A stretch of DNA of 64,000 nucleotides from positions 2,170,001 through 2,234,000 of the forward strand of contig NZ_CP129966.1 in the NCBI RefSeq assembly GCF_030503595.1. Reading direction: 5' to 3'. Below are positions 28,738 to 36,671 of this stretch, one piece after another. A program made the translations under genes and the position numbers. The notes below the pieces were generated by a model. That model was given only the letters and a program-made list of their open reading frames with translations, was not told the origin of the DNA and searched no databases. The stretch is from Corynebacterium sp. P4-C1 (GTDB lineage Bacteria; Actinomycetota; Actinomycetes; Mycobacteriales; Mycobacteriaceae). Every line of letters starts with the position of its first letter. Within the stretch, counting starts at the first letter, position 1.

Positions 28738-29946
28738 TTAGGAGCGGTAGGCGGAAACACCGGTGATGGACTTGCCCACGATGAGGGACTGGATGGTGTC
28801 GGTGCCCTCGTATGTGTGCAGGGATTCGATGTCGGCGTGGTGGCGTGCCACGTCGTTTTCGAGGAGGATCCCGACGCCGCCGAACATGTCGCGCGCGTCG
28901 GCAGCGATCTTGCGGGCGCCGCGGGTGTTGTGGACCTTGGCCAGCGCTGCCTGCTTCTCCGTCAGCGTGCCGGACTCCTCGAGCTCCAGCAGTCGGCGGC
29001 AATACAGCGCCATGGAAGTCACTTCCTGCAGCATGTCGGCGAGACGCAGCTGGATGATCTGGTTTTTCACCAGCGGGCGGCCGAACTGGACGCGGCGCTG
29101 CGCGTAGTCGAGGGCCTTCTCGTAGCAGTCGATCGCCATGCCGAGCGCGACCCAGGCAACAGCGATGCGGGTGCCGGTGAGCACCTTCGCGGTGTCGCGG
29201 AACGTGTGGGAGTTGGGCAGGCGGCGGTCGTCGGAGACGCGGACGTCGTTAAGCTTGATGTGCGCCTGCGGAATGCCGCGCAGCGACGCCTTGCCGACGA
29301 TCGTCTCTGCCTCGTAGCCCTCTTGGTCCTGGTCGACGATGAAGCCCTTGACCTCGCCGTCTTCCTCGTCGCGGGCCCAGATGATCGAGATGTGGCCGAC
29401 CGAGCCGTGGCCGATCCACTTCTTCTCGCCGTTGATGACCCACTCGTCACCTTCGCGGCGCGCGGAGGTCTCCAGGCCGATCGAGTCCGAACCGTGGTCC
29501 GGTTCGGTCAGGGCGAACGCACCGCGAATCTCCATCCGCGACATCGGGCCCAAGTACTTCGCCTTCTGCTCCTCGGAGCCGCACTCAGAAATCGAGCGCA
29601 TGGCCAGGCCGGACTGCACGATGTGCGCGGTCGCGGTGGAGGCGTCCGTGCGGGCGAGTTCCATCTGGATCAGTCGGTTGGCGCGGATCGAGATTCCGGG
29701 CTTACCGTCGATGGAGATGCCGTCGGTGACCAGGCCGCGGCGCGCTGCTTCCTCGACACCCGGGATGTTGTACTCGGCTTTTTCCCACGCCTCGTTGATC
29801 GACGGGCGGGCGAATTCCATGAACTCGCGGGCTTTCTTCCACCATTCCAAATCTTCGCCGTCCACGTCGGCGAAGACCTGGTAGTAGTCCGTCTTCGGGT
29901 CGAGGAGGGAGGCGACCCCGGTCAGGTTCTCGTCAGTCTGAGTCAT
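28738..29946 (-). CDS. Acyl-CoA dehydrogenase (first of a tandem pair)
   Basis: 402 residues with AAGGAAAAG before the ATG. The flavin-binding stretch is FALTEPDHGSDS (about residue 150), the arginine cluster RRVQFGRPL lies near 285, and the catalytic glutamate is in HTYEGTDT (about 384). The ALTEPDHGSD form and the tail SLIVGKSITGVSAY resemble glutaryl-CoA-dehydrogenase-like members. It is highly similar along its whole length to the neighbour at 30064-31257, so a tandem duplication is clear. It starts the oxidation of an acyl-CoA; the chain type is unknown. Confidence 0.93.
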   Translation of the reverse strand: MTQTDENLTGVASLLDPKTDYYQVFADVDGEDLEWWKKAREFMEFARPSINEAWEKAEYNIPGVEEAARRGLVTDGISIDGKPGISIRANRLIQMELARTDASTATAHIVQSGLAMRSISECGSEEQKAKYLGPMSRMEIRGAFALTEPDHGSDSIGLETSARREGDEWVINGEKKWIGHGSVGHISIIWARDEEDGEVKGFIVDQDQEGYEAETIVGKASLRGIPQAHIKLNDVRVSDDRRLPNSHTFRDTAKVLTGTRIAVAWVALGMAIDCYEKALDYAQRRVQFGRPLVKNQIIQLRLADMLQEVTSMALYCRRLLELEESGTLTEKQAALAKVHNTRGARKIAADARDMFGGVGILLENDVARHHADIESLHTYEGTDTIQSLIVGKSITGVSAYRS

Positions 29947-30001
29947 GTCTTTTCCTTAAGCGTCCTTGAACGTCCTTGAAAACCGTCAGTTGTGAAGTCG
30001 G

Positions 30002-30042
30002 CAAAAGCTGCACCGCGGGCTCGGGCCCACTAACGGTGCAGC
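30002..30042 (-). terminator. Terminator between the two acyl-CoA dehydrogenase genes
   Basis: On the minus strand GCTGCACCG (30042-30034) pairs perfectly with CGGTGCAGC (30015-30007) and is followed by TTTTGC. It ends the transcript of the gene at 30064-31257, so the two paralogues can be expressed separately. Confidence 0.88.
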
Positions 30043-30063
30043 TCATAGCCAGAGGGGAGGGGA

Positions 30064-31257
30064 CTAGCCGGCGAATGCGCCGACGCCGGTGATGGACTTG
30101 CCCACGATGAGGGACTGCATGGTGTCGGTGCCCTCGTAGGTGTGCAGCGCCTCGATGTCGGCGTGGTGGCGCGCGACATCGTTCTCGAGCAGGATGCCCA
30201 CGCCGCCGAACATGTCGCGGGCGTCAGCGGAGATCTTGCGTGCGGCGCGGGTGCAGTGGACCTTTGCCAGCGCGGCCTGCTGCTCGGTCAGCGTGCCTGA
30301 CTCCTCGAGCTCCAGCAGGCGGCGGCAGTACAGGAACATCGAGGTGAGGTCCTGCAGCATGTCGGCGAGGCGCAGCTGGATGATCTGATTCTTGACCAGC
30401 GGGCGGCCGAACTGGACGCGGCGCTGCGCGTAGTCGAGCGCCTTCTCATAGCAGTCGGTGGCAAGGCCCAGCGAAGCCCATGCGACGGAGACGCGGGTGC
30501 CGGCAAGCACCTTCGCGCAGTCGCGGAAGGAATTCGCGCCGGGCAGTCGGCGGTCGTCGGAGACGCGGACGTTGTTCAGCTTGATGTGCGCCTGCGGGAT
30601 GCCGCGCAGTGATGCCTTGCCGACGATCGTCTCCGCCTCGTAGCCCTCCTGGTCCTGGTCGACGATGAAGCCCTTGACCTGGCCGTCTGCGGTGTCGCGC
30701 GCCCACACGATGGTGATGTGGCCGACCGAGCCGTGGCCGATCCACTTCTTCTCGCCGTTGATGACCCACTCGTCGCCGTCCTTCTCGGCGGTGGTCTCCA
30801 GGGCGATGGAGTCGGAGCCGTGGTCCGGCTCGGTCAGCGCGAAGGCGCCGCGGATCTCCAGGTGGCACATCGGCCTCAGGTACTTGGCCTTCTGCTCTTC
30901 GGAGCCGCACATCGCGATGGACTGCATCGCCAGGCCGGCCTGCACGCCGAACGCGGTGCCCAGGGAGGCATCGGTGCGTGCGAACTCGAATGCCATCAGG
31001 CGGGAAGCGCGCACGGACATGTGCGGCTCGCCCTCGATTTCGATGGCGTCGCGGAACAGGCCGCGCTTGCCGGCCTCGGCGACGACGGGGATTTGGTACT
31101 CGGCCTTCTCCCAACCCTCGTTGATGTGGGGGCGGGCGAATTCACCGAAGTCGCGGGCCTTCTTCCACCACTCCAGGTCCTCGCCTTCGATGTCGGCGAA
31201 TACCTGGTAGTAGTCGGTCTTCGGGTCCAGCAGCTCGTGGACTGGGTTGTCAGCCAT
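30064..31257 (-). CDS. Acyl-CoA dehydrogenase (second of a tandem pair)
   Basis: 397 residues from the ATG giving MADNPVHELL, preceded by GAGGGA; the longer frame adds 19 unsupported residues. It shares the motifs of its neighbour (FALTEPDHGSDS, RRVQFGRPL, HTYEGTDTM) and most residues in between, with differences concentrated near residues 50-110 where substrates bind (for example HMSVRASRLMAFEFARTD). A divergence in acyl-chain preference is therefore plausible. It uses FAD and electron-transfer flavoprotein. No electron-transfer gene is in the window. Confidence 0.93.
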   Translation of the reverse strand: MADNPVHELLDPKTDYYQVFADIEGEDLEWWKKARDFGEFARPHINEGWEKAEYQIPVVAEAGKRGLFRDAIEIEGEPHMSVRASRLMAFEFARTDASLGTAFGVQAGLAMQSIAMCGSEEQKAKYLRPMCHLEIRGAFALTEPDHGSDSIALETTAEKDGDEWVINGEKKWIGHGSVGHITIVWARDTADGQVKGFIVDQDQEGYEAETIVGKASLRGIPQAHIKLNNVRVSDDRRLPGANSFRDCAKVLAGTRVSVAWASLGLATDCYEKALDYAQRRVQFGRPLVKNQIIQLRLADMLQDLTSMFLYCRRLLELEESGTLTEQQAALAKVHCTRAARKISADARDMFGGVGILLENDVARHHADIEALHTYEGTDTMQSLIVGKSITGVGAFAG

Positions 31258-31432
31258 GATTCCCTCTTTTCTTGGGTCCGGGGTCCGCCCCTTGGAAATG
31301 TGGAGCAAAACCATAACACCCTTAATTGTGACTTATGTCGCAGTGCTTTACAAACGAATTCGCGCAGATTTTTGCGGCGTTCGTCGCACGCCCCGCGACG
31401 GATGGGGTGCTCGGCGGAAAAGAGGAGTCCGG

Positions 31433-32974
31433 CTACGCCTCCAGCGGAATGAGGCGCAGGTCCTTGCGCAGAATCTTGCCGGTGGGGTTCTTCGGGATCT
31501 CGTTGAGGAATGTCACCGCGCGCACCTTCTTATAGGGGGTGACGCGTTCGGCGACCCAGGCCATGAGCTCGTCGGCGGTGAGCTCCGCCCCTTGCTGGAG
31601 CACGACGAAAGCGCGCGGAATCTCGAGGCCGTCGCGTTCGACGCCGACCACGCCGGCGTCGGCAATTGCGTCGTGAGTGAGCAGCAGGGCCTCGAGTTCG
31701 GCGGGCGCGACCTGGTAGCCCTTGTATTTGATCACCTCTTTGGCGCGGTCGACGATGTAGAAGTGGCCGCCTTCGTCGACACGCGCGACGTCGCCGGTGC
31801 GCAGCCAGCCGTCGACGAAGGTCTCGTCGGTGGCCTCCTGGTTGTTGAGGTAGCCCTGCATGACTTGCGGTCCGCGGACGAGGAGTTCGCCGGTCTCGCC
31901 TTGCGGGACGTCCTGGAGCGTCTCGATATCCACCACGCGGCATTCCGTGTTGGGGACGGGGAAACCGATGGAGCCCGGGTTGGTGTCGCCCTTGATTCCG
32001 ATGTTGACCGCCGGGGATGTTTCCGTCATGCCGTAGCCCTGGATGCAGTCGGTGCCGAGACGCCGCTCGACGGCACGCGCGATCTCCTCGTCGAGCGGCG
32101 CGGCACCGGAGAACATGAGTTTGTTCGCTGCGAAGGCGGCGGGGTCGACGGCCGGGTGCTTTGCCAGCGCGACGGCCATGGGCGGGGCGATGAAGGTCAG
32201 TTCGATGCGGTGCTCGCCGTGCGCCCGCAGGAAGGTCTCGAGGTCGAATTTCGGCATGGTGTGCACGTTGGAGCGGAGCAGCAGCGGGGTGAGCAGCAGT
32301 GCCGTCATGCCGTAGATGTGGGAAAACGGCAGGGGAGACAGCGTCGCGGAGTTCTGCGCCATTCCGTTCCTTTCAAGCATGTACCGCGCCTGCAGCACGT
32401 TCGAGGTGAGGTTGCTGTGCGTGAGCATCACGCCTTTCGGCATGCCGGTCGTGCCCGAGGAAAAGGGGACCGAGGCGAGCGTGGTTCCGTCGACATCGAC
32501 GTCGGGAGCGGGCAACCGCTTATCGACGATCCCTTCCAGCTCACTTTCCCCCACATGGTCCACATTCCCGGTGTCCGTGAGACCGATGAAGAGGTCCGCC
32601 CCGGCCATGCCGGAGATTTTCTCCACGTCGTCGGTGTTCATGAGAACACCGATCGGGTTGACGGTGGCGCCGGCGCGGAAAATGCCGAACAGGGCGACGG
32701 CGAAATTGATCGAGTTGGGGATCTGCAGCGAGACGACGCTGCCGGGCCCGATCCCGCGCTCTGCCAGGTAGCCGGCGACCGCGTCGGCGCGCCGCTGCAG
32801 TTCGCCGTAGGTAATGGTCGCGCCCGTGGTCAGTTCGGTGACTGCGGTGAGTCCGGCTTCCTCAGCGGTGAGGCCCTCGAAGATCTGCTCGTAGACGGCC
32901 CCGGGGAAGAGCTCCAGGTCCGGATACGGGCTGGAGTAAATGGTGGAAGGCGTCGAAGTCAGGGTCGCAGTCAT
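31433..32974 (-). CDS. Acyl-CoA ligase (4-coumarate-CoA ligase / FadD type)
   Basis: 513 residues with AAAGGA before the ATG. ANL-family motifs are complete: SSGTTGMPKGV (A3, about residue 172), GYGMTE (A5, about 312), the GWLRTGD hinge (about 390) and NPTGKILRKDLR with the adenylation lysine near the C-terminus. It activates a carboxylic acid to its CoA thioester with ATP. Its place after two acyl-CoA dehydrogenases suggests it feeds the same beta-oxidation pathway. It has its own promoter region, as 175 bases separate it from the dehydrogenase gene. Confidence 0.92.
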   Translation of the reverse strand: MTATLTSTPSTIYSSPYPDLELFPGAVYEQIFEGLTAEEAGLTAVTELTTGATITYGELQRRADAVAGYLAERGIGPGSVVSLQIPNSINFAVALFGIFRAGATVNPIGVLMNTDDVEKISGMAGADLFIGLTDTGNVDHVGESELEGIVDKRLPAPDVDVDGTTLASVPFSSGTTGMPKGVMLTHSNLTSNVLQARYMLERNGMAQNSATLSPLPFSHIYGMTALLLTPLLLRSNVHTMPKFDLETFLRAHGEHRIELTFIAPPMAVALAKHPAVDPAAFAANKLMFSGAAPLDEEIARAVERRLGTDCIQGYGMTETSPAVNIGIKGDTNPGSIGFPVPNTECRVVDIETLQDVPQGETGELLVRGPQVMQGYLNNQEATDETFVDGWLRTGDVARVDEGGHFYIVDRAKEVIKYKGYQVAPAELEALLLTHDAIADAGVVGVERDGLEIPRAFVVLQQGAELTADELMAWVAERVTPYKKVRAVTFLNEIPKNPTGKILRKDLRLIPLEA

Positions 32975-33157
32975 GCTGCACCGTCCTTTCTGGATCGAAG
33001 GCTGTCACGTTTCGCCCAGGAAGTTACCGGAGCAAAACTATGCTGCTATTGCGGCTCGGATCTCATCATTTTGCACGGAAAAGCAGATCAATTTTCACGC
33101 GCGCAGCCAGGTACGCCGCAGATTCACCTCATGTACGCTGCAGGTACGCTGAATGCC

Positions 33158-33475
33158 ATGCAAGCTTTCTCACTCGCTCTCGCCGCCATGTTCTCGCTGA
33201 TCGCGATCGTCCTCGCGTTCATGAACGTGCCCAAGTGGGTGGCTATCGCATTGCTTGCGGCGGCCGCGGTGTTCCTCTTTCTCGGTCTGCGGGAGAAGTA
33301 CAACGCCCTCAGCGCGGCGGGGGATGCGCCGATTGAGCTCGATGATGAGCAGCGGGAGACGGTGCGGCGCCTGAAGGGGGAGGGGCGCGAGGATTCGGCG
33401 ATCCGCCAAGTGCAGTTGTGGTTCCGTAACACGGACTACGAGACTGCGTCGGCTGTTGTGCGCGGCGTCGTTTAG
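33158..33475 (+). CDS. Small two-helix membrane protein
   Basis: 105 residues from the ATG seven bases after TACGCT (leaderless pattern). Two hydrophobic helices (about 5-25 and 28-45) are followed by a soluble charged half ([31 protein letters not shown]). Most corynebacteria carry such a gene just before ndk, 20 bases away here. Function unknown. An in-frame ATG at 33131 could add nine residues. Confidence 0.75.
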   Translation: MQAFSLALAAMFSLIAIVLAFMNVPKWVAIALLAAAAVFLFLGLREKYNALSAAGDAPIELDDEQRETVRRLKGEGREDSAIRQVQLWFRNTDYETASAVVRGVV

Positions 33476-33495
33476 CAGGCGGTAGTGTTGGGGCC

Positions 33496-33906
33496 ATGAC
33501 TGAACGCACTCTGATTCTGATTAAGCCTGACGGTGTCGCAAACGGCCACGTGGGAGAGATCATCTCCCGCATCGAGCGCAAGGGCCTGAAGCTCGTCGAG
33601 ATGGATCTGCGCACCGCAGACCGTGAGACCGCCGAGAAGCACTACGCCGAGCACAAGGACAAGCCGTTCTTCGGTGAGCTGGTCGACTTCATCACCTCTG
33701 CACCGCTGGTCGCGGGCATCGTGGAGGGCGAGTCCGCGATCGCCGCATGGCGTCAGCTGGCCGGCGGCACTCATCCGGTTGAGAAGGCTACCCCGGGCAC
33801 GATCCGCGGCGACTTCGCTCTGACTGTCGGCGAGAATGTCGTCCACGGCTCCGATTCCCCGGAGTCCGCTGAGCGCGAGATCGCTATCTGGTTCCCGAAC
33901 CTCTAA
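33496..33906 (+). CDS. ndk: Nucleoside diphosphate kinase
   Basis: 136 residues, the normal length. The family starts [10 protein letters not shown] and has the phosphorylated histidine in [12 protein letters not shown] (about residue 117). It balances nucleoside triphosphates by moving the terminal phosphate of ATP. A TAGTGT element lies seven bases before the ATG, a leaderless pattern, and a strong terminator follows. Confidence 0.97.
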   Translation: MTERTLILIKPDGVANGHVGEIISRIERKGLKLVEMDLRTADRETAEKHYAEHKDKPFFGELVDFITSAPLVAGIVEGESAIAAWRQLAGGTHPVEKATPGTIRGDFALTVGENVVHGSDSPESAEREIAIWFPNL

Positions 33907-33923
33907 GCCGTTTCACCGCTTTA

Positions 33924-33949
33924 AGCCCGCGCCGCCTGCGCGGGCTTTT
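33924..33949 (+). terminator. Terminator of ndk
   Basis: AGCCCGCGC (33924-33932) pairs perfectly with GCGCGGGCT (33938-33946) around a five-base loop, followed by TTT and C. Confidence 0.92.
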
Positions 33950-34074
33950 CGCATGCTTGCCGACGCCTCCACCCCACCCCATCAAAGTGAACCCACCGTG
34001 AATTCGTGCGGAACACTTGTGGGCGGGGAGACATTCCGGTTGCGCACCCCAGTGGGGCATTCGAGAGTTATCGC

Positions 34075-35772
34075 ATGACTGAAAATAAGAACCTTCCCCG
34101 TCGCCGCTTCCTCGCTGGCTCCGCCGCAGCCGCCGCTGGTGTCGCTGTGGCCGGTAACGCCCAGGCGAATGCGCAGCTGTCCTCGTCGCGGGCGTTGTCG
34201 TCGGCACGCCTGCCGGAGGCTCCGAAGCCCCCTGAATACGCAGCCTTCATGCACGGTGTCGCCTCAGGTGATCCGACGCCGGACTCCGTGATTATCTGGA
34301 CCCGCGTGACGGTGTCCCCGGAAGCTATGCCCGGCTCCGGGGCCGGTGCGGACGCGACTGTCGAGTGGGAGATCGCCACCGACCGCGACTTTGCGTCTGT
34401 GGTGCGCAAGGGCACCCACCGCGCCAGCGCGGCGAGCGACCACACGGTGAAAGTCGACCCGCGCGGCCTGAAGCCGGCGACGGACTATTTCTACCGTTTC
34501 CGCTGGAACGGCCAGGTCTCCCCGGTGGGCGCCACCCACACGGCTCCGGCGTACACGGCGAAGGTGGATGAATACAAGCTCGTCGTCGCCTCCTGCGCCA
34601 ACTACGAGTGCGGCTATTTCACCGCGTACCGTGACATGGCGGAGCGCGCCGCAGCCGGCGAGATCGACCTCGTGGTCTTTCTCGGCGACTACATCTACGA
34701 GTACCCGACCGGGGAGTACGCCGGTAAGAGCGGTGTGTCCCGCCCGCACCACCCGGCGCACGAGATCGTGTCCCTGCAGGATTACCGCATCCGTTACGGC
34801 CGTTACCGCACGGATAAGCACCTGCAGGCGGCGCACGCGGCCGCGCCGTGGGTGGTCGTGTGGGACGACCACGAGACCGCCAACGACTCGTGGGCCGGCG
34901 GCGCCGAGAACCACACCGAAGGGGCGGAAGGCGAGTGGAAGCAGCGCGAGTCCTGGGCGCAGCAGGCGTATTTCGAGTGGTTGCCGGTGCGCGCGGTGCG
35001 TCCTTCGGAAGGCGGGCACATCTACCGCAGCTACCAGTTCGGCGACTTGATCAAGCTCACGATGATGGACCTGCGTTCCTACCGTGACAAGCAGGTCAAG
35101 GCACTTAGCCGCGACAAGGATGCGACGGACCGCACGATGCTCGGCTCCGAGCAGTTCAACTGGGTCAAGGGCGAGGTGGAAACTGCCACCACGGCGTGGA
35201 ACGTGCTCGGCAATTCCGTAATGGTCTCGCCGATGGAGATCGGCCACTTGCCGCCGACGAGCTCCGATAACCGCACGGCTAACGATGTGCTGAACGAGTT
35301 CACGAAGTCCGCGGGCATTGCAGTCAACACTGACCAGTGGGACGGTTATCGCGCCGAGCGGGCACGGCTTTTCGACGTCCTCTCCAACACCGCACCCCAC
35401 ACCCTCTTTCTCACCGGCGATATCCACTCGGAGTGGGCCCACTCGGTGCAGCACAAGGGCCAGGAGATCGGCTGCGAGATGGTCTGCGCGTCGATCACGG
35501 CACCGAACGTGGATGAGATCGTCACCAAATACACGAAGACATACGCCCCGGAGGACAACCGCATCACCCACCTCGTCGAGGGGGTGATGTACTCGGCGAA
35601 CCCGTGGGTGAACCACGTGGACTTCGATTCCCACGGCTATGGCATCGCGCGTGTGTCCAAGGACAAGGTGGTCATGGACTTCTACCGCGTTTCTGACGTG
35701 GAGGATCCGGGCGCGTCTGCGGGTCTGGCGGTTTCCCGCACGTGGGTGGCTGGGAAGGGTTTCCAGAAATAG
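34075..35772 (+). CDS. phoD: Tat-exported alkaline phosphatase/phosphodiesterase PhoD
   Basis: 565 residues from the ATG giving MTENKNLPRRRFLAGSAAA, a twin-arginine signal with a likely cleavage near NAQANA. The PhoD N-terminal domain (about 60-165) is followed by the phosphatase domain with FLGDYIYEYPTG (about 203), WDDHETANDSW (about 265) and LTGDIHSEWA (about 446), the calcium and iron ligands of the family. It releases phosphate from phosphodiesters outside the cell. No Pho box is evident just upstream. No clear ribosome site is seen. Confidence 0.93.
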   Translation: MTENKNLPRRRFLAGSAAAAAGVAVAGNAQANAQLSSSRALSSARLPEAPKPPEYAAFMHGVASGDPTPDSVIIWTRVTVSPEAMPGSGAGADATVEWEIATDRDFASVVRKGTHRASAASDHTVKVDPRGLKPATDYFYRFRWNGQVSPVGATHTAPAYTAKVDEYKLVVASCANYECGYFTAYRDMAERAAAGEIDLVVFLGDYIYEYPTGEYAGKSGVSRPHHPAHEIVSLQDYRIRYGRYRTDKHLQAAHAAAPWVVVWDDHETANDSWAGGAENHTEGAEGEWKQRESWAQQAYFEWLPVRAVRPSEGGHIYRSYQFGDLIKLTMMDLRSYRDKQVKALSRDKDATDRTMLGSEQFNWVKGEVETATTAWNVLGNSVMVSPMEIGHLPPTSSDNRTANDVLNEFTKSAGIAVNTDQWDGYRAERARLFDVLSNTAPHTLFLTGDIHSEWAHSVQHKGQEIGCEMVCASITAPNVDEIVTKYTKTYAPEDNRITHLVEGVMYSANPWVNHVDFDSHGYGIARVSKDKVVMDFYRVSDVEDPGASAGLAVSRTWVAGKGFQK

Positions 35773-35883
35773 GTCTACCCCCGCTCCGGGTTTGAGCAGC
35801 TGTACCAGTTCGAGTTTCCCTAGCCTTGCGTATACATTCTGTCTCGACACATAAGTTTCTGCGAATTAGAGCGGTCGAGAGGG

Positions 35884-36459
35884 GTGGCACCGGTGCCTCA
35901 ACGCGCTGAACAGTCCCGTGCTGTGGCGAAGCGCCGTGCGATCTTGGAGGCCGCCACGGAGCTGCTCTACAGCGAGGGACTGCGCGGGGTGACCCACAGG
36001 AACGTCGCCGCGCACGCGGGCGTCCCCGTTGGGTCGATCGGGTACTACTACTCCAACCGCGAGCGGTTGCTGGCCACGTGCTTCGACAGTATCGCGCAGG
36101 CCCGCCGTGAGCTGGTGGACCGCGAACTCGCTGCCGGCGACGTGCCCGCGGACCCGACTGCGCTGGCGGAACTCGTTGTCCGCGTCGTCGCGGGCGGCGA
36201 GATCCCGCATGTTGCCGGCCTCGTCACTGCGACCGTCGACGTCCAGCACGAGAGTCCCGAACTCATCTCTGAGCTCACCGCCCACTGGCGTGGCGTGATC
36301 GCGTCCGTTCAGGCTGTGCTCGATGCCGCCCAGTACACCGCCTTGACGGGCCGCCAGGTGGTGCGTTCGCTCGTCGGTGTCACCGTATGCGCCATGCTCG
36401 ACGAGGACACCTCCCAGTCCATCGTGGCTCTCGCCGAAGAGATCCTCCGCGGCAACTAA
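35884..36459 (+). CDS. TetR family transcriptional regulator
   Basis: 191 residues from GTG; a second in-frame GTG at 35893 is also possible because the GAGAGG ribosome site is closer to ideal distance for that one. The helix-turn-helix spans about 18-62 (YSEGLRGVTHRNVAAHAG then SIGYYYSNRERLL). The C-terminal half has the TetR_C all-helical look. Target and ligand unknown. The intergenic gap to phoD (111 bp) and the lack of a divergent partner mean position gives little guidance. Confidence 0.83.
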   Translation: MAPVPQRAEQSRAVAKRRAILEAATELLYSEGLRGVTHRNVAAHAGVPVGSIGYYYSNRERLLATCFDSIAQARRELVDRELAAGDVPADPTALAELVVRVVAGGEIPHVAGLVTATVDVQHESPELISELTAHWRGVIASVQAVLDAAQYTALTGRQVVRSLVGVTVCAMLDEDTSQSIVALAEEILRGN

Positions 36460-36671
36460 GCCCACGGGCCGCGCCCACCTCGGGCACGAGCTGTGCAACA
36501 ATGGGGCCGTAGCATTCGGCCCTCCCTCTACGGTGGGTGCGGAGGCTTAGAAGCTTTCATATTTCCCGCGCTTTCTGCGAAGCGGCGCGCCACTGTGCGG
36601 CGGCGGTGAACCCACGTTCCACCAGCGCCCGGTGAGCGCCATCGTGCGCGGCAATTCAATAGGAGATTTCC
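36460..36671 (+). other. 5' region of the RNase E gene, probably a structured leader
   Basis: 212 bases with no credible gene. It contains GC-rich complementary stretches (for example CCGCGC with GCGGCG, and the GCGGCGG block) before an AGGAGA ribosome site at 36660-36665. Long structured leaders are used for autoregulation of rne in other bacteria, so this is a reasonable but unproven candidate. Confidence 0.35.

Noticed and set aside
31247..33475. A 742-residue forward reading frame through the acyl-CoA ligase region
   Set aside because: It is the high-GC shadow of the ligase gene on the other strand; only its last 105 residues (33158 onwards) have a promoter pattern and membrane-protein character.
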